In this document: piece after piece, positions 1 through 8,269 of the stretch | Position numbering within the stretch: position 1 is the stretch's first letter | How the letters are laid out: each line of letters opens with the position of its first letter | Source of the DNA: Chelonobacter oris | GTDB taxonomy: Bacteria; Pseudomonadota; Gammaproteobacteria; Enterobacterales; Pasteurellaceae | Direction: 5' to 3' | DNA: 64,000 nt | Assembly: GCF_000772535.1 (NCBI RefSeq) | Contig: NZ_JSUM01000002.1 | Coordinates: 103,757 to 167,756 of the forward strand | Position numbers and translations under genes: made by a program | Notes under the pieces: model-generated | Seen by the model: the letters and a program-made list of their open reading frames with translations, nothing else | What the model was told of the DNA's origin: nothing | Database searches by the model: none

Positions 1-219
1 ATATTAACCTCGAAAACATAAAATAATTTTTAAAATTTTTGCTACCAAAACATCAAACTCACTATCGATAAAAACGTATGTTTATGTTGATAGTTTTTTG
101 ATTTTGCTCACTATACCTCTTTTTTCAAAAAAAGCTGAAAAGATTATTCATAATGCGATCAAAATCAACTTTTTAGAAAATGCGTCGGCTCGAATGAACA
201 AAAAATATTCGTTTGAAGC

Positions 220-1047
220 TCAATAAACCGTAACCACCCTTTCTATACCGCACTTTGCCGCATGCTCTGCCAAATGTGCCATCGCTTCGACCTTCGGGGT
301 CAATCTTGCAATACCTTGCGGATCACGGCAGCCTTTGCTGTGAACCCGAATCAGCTTTAACACCACGTCCGGATAAGGCTTCAGCAATACCGCTACGTTT
401 TCCACCAATTCATAAGCATCAAAAAATCCGTTCACCACAACCAGACGGACTTCTTCAATTTTACCCAGCGGCAGTAAACGACGTAAATTCTCCATATTAC
501 GCGCTAAGTTGGCGGGCTTGATTCGCTGTTCGCCGAGCAGGTTATCCGGCACGATACCCTGTTGGTTTTTTCGATCAAAACACAAGCTCTGTAAGCCCAA
601 TCCGCTGCCTTTCAGATCAAATAAAAATTTGTCGGTCACGCCAATCAGACTCCGCATGGCGTCGAATTCAAAAAAACCGCTCGAATCCAAATAACAGCTC
701 AAGCCTAAATCATGCACGGCGTGAAATAACGGTACTAATTTACGGTGATGAATTGTCGGTTCCCCGCCCGACACGGTAATCCCGCGAATAAACGGCATTG
801 ACGCCTGTATCTGTTCGTACAGATATTGCAAACTGACCGCTTTGCTTTCGGCGGTATAACGGGGAATGGTTTCCGGATTATGGCAATACAAGCAATTCAG
901 CTTGCAGCCCTGCAAAAAGAGACTGATGCGATTCCCCGCACCTTCCACATTGGAAAACGGAATAATTCGGTGCAACGGCACAAACAGATTGCAAAGTGCG
1001 GTTTGAATACCGCACTTTTCATTTTTGTACAGATGCTTATGCGGCAT
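220..1047 (-). CDS. yjjW: YjjW family glycyl radical enzyme activase (radical SAM)
   Basis: Radical SAM enzyme expected to install the glycyl radical on YjjI, encoded just upstream. The first third carries the SAM cluster motif CxxxCxxC (GCKLNCLYCHNPE), followed by a GITVSGGEP motif as in PFL-type activases. The chosen ATG lies inside the end of yjjI (11-base overlap) with GGAC upstream; ATG at 1053 is the alternative, giving 275-277 aa. As I recall, E. coli YjjW has an eight-cysteine ferredoxin insert after the SAM motif; here the chain passes from CHNPET straight to the next helix, so that insert is missing. A perfect inverted uptake-signal pair lies in the early codons. The family is clear; the substrate system is unknown. 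Confidence 0.85.
   Translation of the reverse strand: MPHKHLYKNEKCGIQTALCNLFVPLHRIIPFSNVEGAGNRISLFLQGCKLNCLYCHNPETIPRYTAESKAVSLQYLYEQIQASMPFIRGITVSGGEPTIHHRKLVPLFHAVHDLGLSCYLDSSGFFEFDAMRSLIGVTDKFLFDLKGSGLGLQSLCFDRKNQQGIVPDNLLGEQRIKPANLARNMENLRRLLPLGKIEEVRLVVVNGFFDAYELVENVAVLLKPYPDVVLKLIRVHSKGCRDPQGIARLTPKVEAMAHLAEHAAKCGIERVVTVY
993..1018. repeat. Inverted uptake-signal pair inside yjjW
   Basis: AAAGTGCGGT (993-1002) and its exact complement ACCGCACTTT (1009-1018) are separated by 6 bases, giving a 10-bp stem within the first codons of yjjW, where it encodes KCGIQTAL. Such pairs usually lie between genes, where they act as terminators. This one could lower yjjW expression relative to yjjI. 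Confidence 0.7.
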
Positions 1048-2578
1048 TAACATCGTCCGTATCGCGCAATTGGCGATCGAACACTTGTGCGCACTCGTCT
1101 GTTCCCGAGCCGAACCAGGTTGTATCACGCAGTACGGCTTCACCTTTGCGAAAACGCTCTACCTCGCTTTTCTTGACCAGATAGCCTGTCACCCGAATCA
1201 AATCGGTATTTTTCAGATAAGTCGTGATATAGCGGTAACCCAAAGCAAAAGCACCGTCGATAATATCGACAACGGCATCCAAGTGATCGGTATACGTTTG
1301 ATCAAATGCAAACAAATCGCCGGTTCCGGACGGGAAATATTGGTGATACGGCGCCGACTGTTTTAAGTGTGCCAACAAAGTCGGTTCCTGACCGACTTTG
1401 ATACGGTGCGCCGGCGTATTGCCCTTATCTTCCTCGTGATTACTCGCACCGACTTGAGCGTGCAATAAATAACGCCCGCTCGTTCTCTGTGCATATATGC
1501 CGTGATGTTCATTGTTAATCGCTTGCAGTTTTTCCATAATCGCCGTAGCTATCTCTTCGCCGCGCGCACTCTGCCCAAAGGTTTCCGTCAATCCCTCTTG
1601 TTGCAACAGGTGATTAGTTGCATCAGCCAACCCGACTATCGCAAACATACCGCTGAAATTGGTTTGTTTGATAAAGCCTTCCTGTGCCAGAAAACTGGAC
1701 TTGAAAAAGTGGCTCTGTTCTACGATGAATTTATGCCTTTTATCCATGGTCGACAGCGCCAGTTTGGCGACTTTCGGTAATAAATGTTCAACCATTTCGT
1801 CCACCGACGTACACGCTCTGGCAATCGTCCCCAGCCGTAAACGGGTCAAGGTATAAGCGCCGCCGCACTCCGGCAGTGCATTGTAGCAACTTGCAATGCC
1901 GTATTCTTCACCTAAGTCGGCGGTATAATAAGCATCATTGGCAAAAGACGGCTTCGACACCAGCAAACAGGCTTTTGCCGCCAATTCGGCAAATCGGCGT
2001 GATGTTTTCTGTTTGTCATAGCGAATCGTCATGTTCGGCGTGGTGTTTTCCAATTCAATCACCGCCTGTAAAATCAGTTTGCCGGCGGTGGTTTCATAAG
2101 GGCCGACATTGGCATGGCAAAATGAATCTGGTACGGTTTTATCAATATGATTTAAGAAGCGTTTGATTTTGACGTAATCCTCCGCCTCGTTGGTCATAAA
2201 CGGTTCCAGCAGACTGTCCAACCGCCCGATATAGACCGGGAATGTGGTGATCGAAGGAACATGGGAATAAATAATCAACAGCCCGTCCAACACCTCATCC
2301 AGTGTTGTCGGCACAGGCAAATCCAGAAACCGACATCCGTTGGCGAGATATACCGAATAGTCCGGCAAAATATAACGCGGCCGATAGATTGCATATCCTT
2401 CATTCAAATCGCAAATCATTTGATTCTCAAGATAAGCCCACTCTTCTTCGCTGTAGCCGAGCAGCTCTCTGGGATCAATCAAGCGTTCGGCAATATTCCC
2501 CAACGTCATCAATTTTTGTTGATAGGTTAAATTTTCCGCTTTCACCGTATCCAAAATATCCTGTAATGTTGCCAACAT
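1037..2578 (-). CDS. yjjI: YjjI family glycine radical enzyme (DUF3029)
   Basis: Glycyl radical enzyme of the YjjI family, reaction unknown. The 513-aa chain ends with the radical-loop signature RVTGY, the radical glycine being about residue 465, followed by a 48-residue tail. Start: ATG at 2578 has AAGGAG five bases upstream; a TTG 18 bases earlier lacks this and was rejected. It follows the nucleoside transporter by 50 bases on the same strand, and yjjW overlaps its end, so kinase, glycosidase, transporter, YjjI and YjjW may be co-transcribed. In E. coli yjjI-yjjW sits by the deo nucleoside-catabolism genes, so nucleoside context recurs. Oxygen-labile activity implies anaerobic use. Confidence 0.88.
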   Translation of the reverse strand: MLATLQDILDTVKAENLTYQQKLMTLGNIAERLIDPRELLGYSEEEWAYLENQMICDLNEGYAIYRPRYILPDYSVYLANGCRFLDLPVPTTLDEVLDGLLIIYSHVPSITTFPVYIGRLDSLLEPFMTNEAEDYVKIKRFLNHIDKTVPDSFCHANVGPYETTAGKLILQAVIELENTTPNMTIRYDKQKTSRRFAELAAKACLLVSKPSFANDAYYTADLGEEYGIASCYNALPECGGAYTLTRLRLGTIARACTSVDEMVEHLLPKVAKLALSTMDKRHKFIVEQSHFFKSSFLAQEGFIKQTNFSGMFAIVGLADATNHLLQQEGLTETFGQSARGEEIATAIMEKLQAINNEHHGIYAQRTSGRYLLHAQVGASNHEEDKGNTPAHRIKVGQEPTLLAHLKQSAPYHQYFPSGTGDLFAFDQTYTDHLDAVVDIIDGAFALGYRYITTYLKNTDLIRVTGYLVKKSEVERFRKGEAVLRDTTWFGSGTDECAQVFDRQLRDTDDVNAA

Positions 2579-2627
2579 GCATGCTCCTTGGTTCAATCCA
2601 TAAAAATTCTGTTCTAAAATACTATAA

Positions 2628-3944
2628 CTAGCCGACTAATGCGACACCCGTCAAGCCGATAAACAAACCGGCGATGGTCGCACTCATTAAATTGGAGAGT
2701 GATCCTGCAATTACCGCCTTAATGCCCATGCGGGCGATATCCGCCCTACGGTTTGGCGCCAACGTGCCGATACCGCCGATCAGGATCGCAATCGAACCTA
2801 AATTGGCAAAACCGCACAGTGCAAAAGTAATGATCGCCTTGGTCTTATCGCTCAATATCATCGGTGGATTTTCACCTAAATAACGGCTGAAATCCAAATA
2901 GGCAACAAACTCATTAATCACTAACTTCTGCCCAATCATGGCGCCGGCAACTTGCTCATTAATCACTAACTTCTGCCCAATCATGGCGCCGGCAACTTGC
3001 GCCTCACTCCAAGGAATGCCAAGCAGATAAGCCAACGGCTGGAACACCCGTCCTAAGATCATTTGTAAACTCAATTCCGGTTGACCGAACCAAACGCCAA
3101 TTCCGCCGATTAATCCGTTCAATAATGCAATCAGCGCAACAAAAGCCAACAACATAGCCCCGACATTCATTGCCAACTGCATACCGGATGAAGCCCCTGC
3201 CGCAGCGGCATCCAATATATTCACCGGTTTGTCTTCGGCAGTATTGTGATCAATATCATCATTCGGCTTTTCAGTCTGAGGCACTAACATTTTGGCAAAT
3301 AACAGCCCGCCGGGGGCAGCCATAAATGAGGCGGCAATCAAATACGGAACCGGCACTCCCATTGCCGCATAGCCGGCTAAAGCAGAACCGGCTATCGAAG
3401 CCAAACCGCCGCACATAATCGCAAATAATTCAGACTGTATCATCTTGGCAATATAGGGCTTAACCACCAAAGGGGCTTCCGTTTGACCGACGAAAATATT
3501 GGCCGCCGCCGACATCGATTCCGTTTTGGAGGTTTTTAACGCAATCTGTAAGAATCCGCCGATAATTTTAATGATCCACTGCATGATACCGATATAATAA
3601 AGCACCGAGATAAGCGAGGCAAAAAAGACAATGACCGGCAATACTCTCAAGACAAAAATAAAACCGCCGCCATCAAAAACCTCGAACATTTTATCACTGA
3701 CCAAACCGCCGAATAGAAATGCTATCCCATTATTTCCATAATCAATAACCTGCTGCACGCCGTTCGACATTGCCAATAAAGCGTCTCTGCCTGCCGGTAC
3801 ATAAAGAATTAATGCACCGATTCCGATTTGCATACTCAAAGCGCCCAAGACTGTGCGGTAACGAATGGCACGGCGGTTACTCGATAATAAAAACGCAATC
3901 AACAATAAAACAACAATACCGACAATACTGAGAAAAGAACTCAT
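2628..3944 (-). CDS. psuT: CNT-family nucleoside (pseudouridine?) transporter with internal duplication
   Basis: Inner-membrane concentrative nucleoside transporter of the NupC/NupX/PsuT family. Visible family landmarks are the GQTEAP hairpin motif, an IAGSALAGYAAMG segment, NEFVAY, and the NLGSIAI segment near the C-terminus. Its place after psuK-psuG suggests pseudouridine uptake, but NupX-type nucleoside specificity cannot be excluded. Oddity: 15 residues ending in INE are duplicated in tandem, so the conserved NE substrate-site motif appears twice in a row, and 438 aa would be 423 without the extra copy. The added residues fall in a membrane-embedded, substrate-contacting stretch and may abolish or alter transport. 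Confidence 0.85.
   Translation of the reverse strand: MSSFLSIVGIVVLLLIAFLLSSNRRAIRYRTVLGALSMQIGIGALILYVPAGRDALLAMSNGVQQVIDYGNNGIAFLFGGLVSDKMFEVFDGGGFIFVLRVLPVIVFFASLISVLYYIGIMQWIIKIIGGFLQIALKTSKTESMSAAANIFVGQTEAPLVVKPYIAKMIQSELFAIMCGGLASIAGSALAGYAAMGVPVPYLIAASFMAAPGGLLFAKMLVPQTEKPNDDIDHNTAEDKPVNILDAAAAGASSGMQLAMNVGAMLLAFVALIALLNGLIGGIGVWFGQPELSLQMILGRVFQPLAYLLGIPWSEAQVAGAMIGQKLVINEQVAGAMIGQKLVINEFVAYLDFSRYLGENPPMILSDKTKAIITFALCGFANLGSIAILIGGIGTLAPNRRADIARMGIKAVIAGSLSNLMSATIAGLFIGLTGVALVG
2911..3000. repeat. Perfect 45-bp tandem duplication inside psuT
   Basis: Bases 2911-2955 and 2956-3000 are identical with no spacer. The unit is a multiple of three, so the reading frame continues and the transporter gains 15 residues. 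Replication slippage at such a repeat could remove the extra copy. An assembly or sequencing artefact cannot be excluded from sequence alone. Confidence 0.97.
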
Positions 3945-4016
3945 AGAAACCTCACTGAACAGATGAACACGCTATTGACGACAGCTCAAGCCATTACCTC
4001 ACACCTTCCCGACTCA

Positions 4017-4934
4017 TCAACAAATTTGATGGTAATATACGGCAATTTTTGCGGCTAATTTCGCATTATTAAACACCAGATTAATATTGGAATTGAGACT
4101 TTCTCCTCCCGTCAATTCTGCGACACGCGCCAACAAAAACGGCGTACTCTCTTTGCCAACAATACCTTGCCGCACCGATTCCTCAACGGCTTGTTCAATC
4201 GCCGCATTAATTTTCTCTTCCGCCATGGCAAATTGCACCGGAATAGGATTGGCAATCACCAAACCGCCCTTTAAGCCTACCGCCCATTTTGCCGTCATGG
4301 CTTCGGCAATAGATTCTGCCGAATCCAACCGAATACCGACATCAAAAGCACTGCTTTGCGTATAAAAAGCCGGCAATCTATCGGTTTGATAACCGATTAA
4401 CGGTATCCCAAAAGTTTCTAAATATTCCGTGGTAAGCCCCAAATCCAAAATGGATTTTGCCCCGGCGCAAACAACCGCAACGTCCGTATGCGCCAATTCT
4501 TGTAAATCCGCCGAAATATCAAAGGTATGTTCCGCGCCTCGGTGAACGCCGCCGATACCGCCCGTTGCAAATACCCTAATCCCTGCCATAGCCGCGATGA
4601 TCATGGTTGCCGCGACCGTTGTCGCCCCATTTTTTTTGCCGGCAATGACAAACGGCAAATCTCTGCGGCTGACTTTTTGCACGGAATGCCCCTCTTTTCC
4701 AAGCAATTCAATTTCCTCTCGCGACAGCCCCGCTTTTAATTTCCCCCGTATAATGGCAATCGTTGCCGGAACCGAACCATTGTCACGAATCACTTTTTCA
4801 ACTTCCAATGCGGTTTCAACATTCTGCGGATAGGGCATACCGTGCGAAATAATGGTCGATTCCAGTGCCACGACAGGGATATTATTCGCTAACGCTTGTG
4901 CGACTTCCGGCGAAACATCAAGATATTTATTCAT
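4017..4934 (-). CDS. psuG: Pseudouridine-5'-phosphate glycosidase
   Basis: Cytosolic enzyme that splits the C-glycosidic bond of pseudouridine 5'-phosphate into ribose 5-phosphate and uracil. The 305-aa chain has the usual family length and landmarks: VALESTIISHGMPYP near the N-terminus, GKKNGATTVAATM, ATGGIGGVHRGAE, the CAGAKSILD segment and SLNSNINLV near the C-terminus. Its ATG overlaps the psuK stop codon (ATGA), so the two are translationally coupled: kinase product feeds glycosidase. The transporter follows after 72 bases. The identification is firm. Confidence 0.95.
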   Translation of the reverse strand: MNKYLDVSPEVAQALANNIPVVALESTIISHGMPYPQNVETALEVEKVIRDNGSVPATIAIIRGKLKAGLSREEIELLGKEGHSVQKVSRRDLPFVIAGKKNGATTVAATMIIAAMAGIRVFATGGIGGVHRGAEHTFDISADLQELAHTDVAVVCAGAKSILDLGLTTEYLETFGIPLIGYQTDRLPAFYTQSSAFDVGIRLDSAESIAEAMTAKWAVGLKGGLVIANPIPVQFAMAEEKINAAIEQAVEESVRQGIVGKESTPFLLARVAELTGGESLNSNINLVFNNAKLAAKIAVYYHQIC

Positions 4935-6019
4935 AATTGAACCTCTAAAAGTTTTTTAACACTATCGTCAGACAGGTTGGGATTGTTAGTCAATTCAGAA
5001 GATAACGCCATGGCGGAACAGCCTTGTGCGTAACGGATACTGTCGGCAAATGTCATATTTTCCAGCCAACAACACGCTAAACCGGCCATCATCGCATCGC
5101 CGGCACCGGTGACATTAATAATGTTCACTTTTAAGGGTTCCGCCCAACCTGAAACCCCGTTTTTCTCGCTAAAATACACGCCTTTCACGCCCATGCTCAG
5201 TACTAAACGGGTGAGCCCCTGTGCATGAAACCAAGACGCCGCCTTCAACACATCGTCATCGGTCTTAATTTCCAGCCCACTCAGCGCTTCGGCTTCCAAA
5301 CGATTAGGTTTTAGCGTGTGAATATGTGAAAGCCAGTGCTTAATTTTCATCGCCTTAAAGGTCGATACCGGATCAACAAATATCGGAATACCATTGTTAT
5401 TACTCAAGATCCATGCCAACGTTTTCTCGCTTAAATTACAATCCAATACAATCACATTCGAATGCTGAATAAAATCGAGGCGTGAAGATAACAAAGCCGG
5501 TGTTAGATGATTTAAAATCGCCATATCATTAATAGCAACAACCATTTCACCATGATTATCCAGTAATGAAAGGTAAGTCGATGTTGCTTCATGATGTAAT
5601 TTATAACAACGATCAACATAAGTGCCGGCCAATTTGGTTCGCTCCAAGACGGTTTCACCATAAAGATCGTCGCCTACCACGGAAATCAAATGCGATTCTT
5701 TGCCTAACATCGCAATATTTTGCGCAATATTCCGCCCTACCCCACCGGGGGTACATTTTATTTTACCCAAGTTCGAATCGGAAAATACGATATTATTCAA
5801 AGAATAACCGGCAATATCCATATTAGTTCCGCCGATCGTCACAACACGTTGTTGAGGAGATAAAATATAGCCTTTGCCTCGAATCTGCCCTTTCCGCATT
5901 AAATTCATAATATAACCGGCCACACTGGAGCGGCTTAATCCTAAAATATCGGCAATCTGTTGTTGGGGAATTAAAGGATCTTTGCGTAACAATTCTAAAA
6001 TTTGTTGCTCTCGGCTCAT
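4931..6019 (-). CDS. psuK: PfkB-family pseudouridine kinase with N-terminal HTH (YeiI-like)
   Basis: Phosphorylates pseudouridine to the 5'-phosphate used by PsuG. From the ATG at 6019 it is 362 aa: residues 1-55 form a winged-helix DNA-binding module (QQIADILGLSRSSVAGYIMNL), then a PfkB kinase domain with GGVGRNIAQN, NRLEAEALSG and the catalytic INVTGAGDAM. E. coli PsuK lacks the HTH, whereas E. coli YeiI has this exact architecture, so psuK-by-context and yeiI-by-architecture are both reasonable. An upstream ATG at 6073 adds 18 residues without a ribosome site. The HTH suggests self-regulation or ligand-linked DNA binding; that is inference. Confidence 0.85.
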   Translation of the reverse strand: MSREQQILELLRKDPLIPQQQIADILGLSRSSVAGYIMNLMRKGQIRGKGYILSPQQRVVTIGGTNMDIAGYSLNNIVFSDSNLGKIKCTPGGVGRNIAQNIAMLGKESHLISVVGDDLYGETVLERTKLAGTYVDRCYKLHHEATSTYLSLLDNHGEMVVAINDMAILNHLTPALLSSRLDFIQHSNVIVLDCNLSEKTLAWILSNNNGIPIFVDPVSTFKAMKIKHWLSHIHTLKPNRLEAEALSGLEIKTDDDVLKAASWFHAQGLTRLVLSMGVKGVYFSEKNGVSGWAEPLKVNIINVTGAGDAMMAGLACCWLENMTFADSIRYAQGCSAMALSSELTNNPNLSDDSVKKLLEVQL

Positions 6020-6097
6020 AACCAACACCTGTTTATTTTCCAACTTTTGTTTGATTATCAAATTTAATTTCATAAAATAAATAAGCCGTTATTCATT

Positions 6098-6117
6098 CTG
6101 TGAGCGATATAACAAAT
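6098..6117. promoter_or_regulatory. Candidate CRP site upstream of psuK
   Basis: TGTGA-N6-TAACA at 6100-6115 matches the CRP consensus TGTGA-N6-TCACA in 9 of 10 half-site positions. It lies about 80-100 bases upstream of psuK, fitting cAMP-CRP activation of the pseudouridine operon. The 6020-6416 stretch otherwise holds only this, the 6160-6187 hairpin and AT-rich divergent promoter DNA. Confidence 0.45.
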
Positions 6118-6159
6118 TCAGAGTGGAAAAAATAAAAAGATGTGATCCGATACACAAAA

Positions 6160-6187
6160 TGCGGTTTATATCAAAATATAAACCGCA
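6160..6187. terminator. Uptake-signal-type hairpin between divergent genes
   Basis: TGCGGTTTATAT (6160-6171) pairs with ATATAAACCGCA (6176-6187) over a 4-base loop and is followed by CTTTATA. The arms include most of the uptake signal. Lying between the divergent psuK and yczE-like genes, it may insulate them or stop antisense transcripts. Confidence 0.5.
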
Positions 6188-6416
6188 CTTTATACATAAC
6201 GCCGTCTCCTTTATTTTTGAAATTATCCTTGTATTTTAGATAGGCAGATAACGAAGCGGAAAACGACAACACAGCCCGCTAAAATACTTTTTTCGTCCTT
6301 CCGTCTCCGTTTCGACACAATAAGCATAATTAAGACAAAAAAGTTATTTTCCGGATTTCCTCATATTGCTATACAATTTTGCCAACACGACAGCATTAGC
6401 GAGAACCACAAAAACC

Positions 6417-7064
6417 ATGCAAAAACAATATGCGGTTTTGCCGAAAACCGAATGGAGCGCCAGTCGGCTGTGGGAAGTCAAATTCCACAGCTTCGTGCCG
6501 TTGTGTCTGTCATTACTGTTGGTCGGACTTGGGGAAGGATTTTTGCTGGTTTCCAATCTTGGGTCGGCGCCTTGGACCATTTTATCGCAAGGCATCGCAC
6601 TCCAAACCGGCGTCAGCGTGGGCGTCGCCTCGTTTATCGTCAGTTGTGCAGTGATGTTGGCGTGGCTGCCGTTACGGCTGAAAATCGGCTTGGGTACGCT
6701 GTTAAATATTATTTTGATTGCCATCGCCCTCGGGCTTTGTGCCGCCGTCATGCAGACGCCTGAAACCGCACTTGGTCGTTTTGTTTACGCACTGATCGGA
6801 ATTTTGCTGATGGGCGTCGGATCCGCTTTTTATTTGACCTGTCATATGGGATCCGGCCCGCGCGACGGACTGATGGTCGGCTTGTGCCAACGTTTTAAAT
6901 TAAAGGTCGGCGTGGTGCGCACGGCAATGGAAAGTGCGGTTGCGATTATCGGCTTTCTGCTCGGCGGCACGCTCGGCCTCGCCACGTTACTGTTTGCATT
7001 TTCTATCGGCTGGGTGATTCAACTCACCCTACACTTTTTCAACACCGCTGCAAACAAACGATAA
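6417..7064 (+). CDS. YczE/YyaS-like integral membrane protein
   Basis: Small inner-membrane protein of the YitT/YczE type, function unknown. From the ATG at 6417 it has 215 aa with about five hydrophobic segments and the family-like motifs GSAPWTILSQG and GSGPRDGLMVG, which may pack as two related halves. A TTG 51 bases upstream would extend the frame, but nothing supports it. It stands alone between psuK (divergent) and the his leader (same strand, 77 bases away), with no functional link apparent. The family assignment rests on the two GS(A/G)P motifs and topology. Confidence 0.7.
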   Translation: MQKQYAVLPKTEWSASRLWEVKFHSFVPLCLSLLLVGLGEGFLLVSNLGSAPWTILSQGIALQTGVSVGVASFIVSCAVMLAWLPLRLKIGLGTLLNIILIAIALGLCAAVMQTPETALGRFVYALIGILLMGVGSAFYLTCHMGSGPRDGLMVGLCQRFKLKVGVVRTAMESAVAIIGFLLGGTLGLATLLFAFSIGWVIQLTLHFFNTAANKR

Positions 7065-7080
7065 TTTTTGCAAATAATAC

Positions 7081-7109
7081 TTGCATAATAAAAACAGATT
7101 CAGTATGTT
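7081..7109 (+). promoter_or_regulatory. Putative his operon promoter
   Basis: TTGCAT (7081-7086), a 17-base spacer and TATGTT (7104-7109) form a plausible sigma-70 promoter about 33 bases before the hisL start codon. No other promoter-like pair is better placed for a leader transcript covering hisL and the attenuator. Confidence 0.5.
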
Positions 7110-7141
7110 AACCACATCTGCTTGATAGGAATTGACAAAAA

Positions 7142-7180
7142 ATGAAAATAATCCGTACCGCTCATCACCATCATCCCTGA
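7142..7180 (+). CDS. hisL: his operon leader peptide with four consecutive His codons
   Basis: A 12-codon frame reads MKIIRTAHHHHP and stops at TGA, with AGGAATT upstream as ribosome site. It ends about 145 bases before hisG. Four His codons in a row in a short translated leader are the hallmark of ribosome-mediated attenuation: low charged tRNA-His stalls the ribosome and favours readthrough into hisG. The E. coli leader has seven His codons; here there are four. Confidence 0.88.
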   Translation: MKIIRTAHHHHP

Positions 7181-7205
7181 TTCTTCTTTCAGGCGTTTGG
7201 TGTTG

Positions 7206-7290
7206 CTTGGAAGATAGGCCTCTTCCGAGTCAAGTACGGTAAAACAATGACGACCCCTCGGAAGGATACTTTCGAGGGGTTTATTTTTAT
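7206..7290 (+). promoter_or_regulatory. his attenuator with alternative RNA hairpins
   Basis: The terminator stem is ACCCCTCG (7253-7260) with CGAGGGGT (7273-7280), followed by a T-rich run. TCTTCCGAG (7221-7229) can pair either upstream with CTTGGAAGA (7206-7214) or downstream with CTCGGAAG (7257-7264); the latter pairing blocks the terminator. This is the expected set of mutually exclusive hairpins behind hisL. Confidence 0.8.
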
Positions 7291-7325
7291 ATACGGTTTT
7301 AAATTTGAAATAATGAGGTGTTTCT

Positions 7326-8225
7326 ATGTTGAATAAAAAACGTTTACGCATCGCCATGCAAAAATCAGGTCGTTTAAGCAAAGAATCACAACAATTGCTG
7401 AAACAATGCGGAGTGAAAATCAATTGGAACGAACAGCGCCTGATTGCCTATTCCGAAAATATGCCGATTGACATTTTGCGGGTGCGTGACGACGATATTC
7501 CCGGACTGGTATTTGACGGGGTGGTCGATTTGGGGATTATCGGCGAAAACGTGTTGGAAGAAGAGGAATTAGGGCGTTTGTCTGCCGGCGAAGATGTGCA
7601 GTACAAAATGCTGAAACGCCTTGAATTCGGCGGTTGCCGTCTTTCCCTTGCCGTGCCGCGCGATATGCCTTACAGCAGCGTGCAGGATCTGCAAGACGCA
7701 CGCATCGCCACCTCTTACCCGAATCTGTTAAAACGTTATATGCAGGAAGAGGGCGTGCCGTTCAAAAACTGTCTGCTGACCGGTTCGGTTGAAGTCGCCC
7801 CCACCGCCGGACTGGCAAGTGCGATTTGTGATTTGGTTTCCTCCGGCGCCACGCTGGAAGCCAACGGTTTGCGGGAAGTCGAAATCATCTATCAATCCAA
7901 AGCTTGCCTGATTCAACGTGCCGCCGAACTCGATTCGGAAAAACAAGCGTTAGTGGATAAACTTCTCACGCGTATCCAAGGCGTTCAACAAGCCAGTGAA
8001 AGCAAATATATCATGCTGCACGCCCCGAAAGATAAATTGGAAGAGGTGACCGCACTTTTACCCGGCGTAGAGCACCCGACGATCCTGCCGTTGGCGCATG
8101 ATGACAGCAAAGTTGCCATGCACGTGGTCAGTCAGGAAAATTTGTTCTGGGAAACCATGGAACAACTGAAAGAAGTCGGCGCCAGCTCGATTCTGGTATT
8201 GCCGATTGAGAAAATGATGGGCTAA
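7326..8225 (+). CDS. hisG: ATP phosphoribosyltransferase (long form)
   Basis: First, committed step of histidine synthesis: ATP plus PRPP to phosphoribosyl-ATP. The 299-aa length is the long, hexameric form with its own C-terminal regulatory domain, so no HisZ is needed; feedback inhibition by histidine is expected from the family. Visible motifs include [11 protein letters not shown] at the N-terminus, [11 protein letters not shown], and the PRPP-binding segment around [26 protein letters not shown] precedes the ATG. It is the first structural gene after the attenuator and is followed by hisD. Confidence 0.96.
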   Translation: MLNKKRLRIAMQKSGRLSKESQQLLKQCGVKINWNEQRLIAYSENMPIDILRVRDDDIPGLVFDGVVDLGIIGENVLEEEELGRLSAGEDVQYKMLKRLEFGGCRLSLAVPRDMPYSSVQDLQDARIATSYPNLLKRYMQEEGVPFKNCLLTGSVEVAPTAGLASAICDLVSSGATLEANGLREVEIIYQSKACLIQRAAELDSEKQALVDKLLTRIQGVQQASESKYIMLHAPKDKLEEVTALLPGVEHPTILPLAHDDSKVAMHVVSQENLFWETMEQLKEVGASSILVLPIEKMMG

Positions 8226-8269
8226 AACCGCACTTGATAGTGAATGACAGACAAGCAAAAGGGATAACA

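Noticed and set aside
1..219. Possible promoter, terminator or operator in the left-end AT-rich stretch
   Set aside because: Short A/T-rich inverted repeats occur, but none has a convincing stem with T tract or a clear promoter pair, and the flanking gene to the left is not visible.
1048..1143. Longer N-terminus for yjjW
   Set aside because: These codons lie wholly within the yjjI C-terminus, which carries conserved sequence, and no ribosome site supports them.
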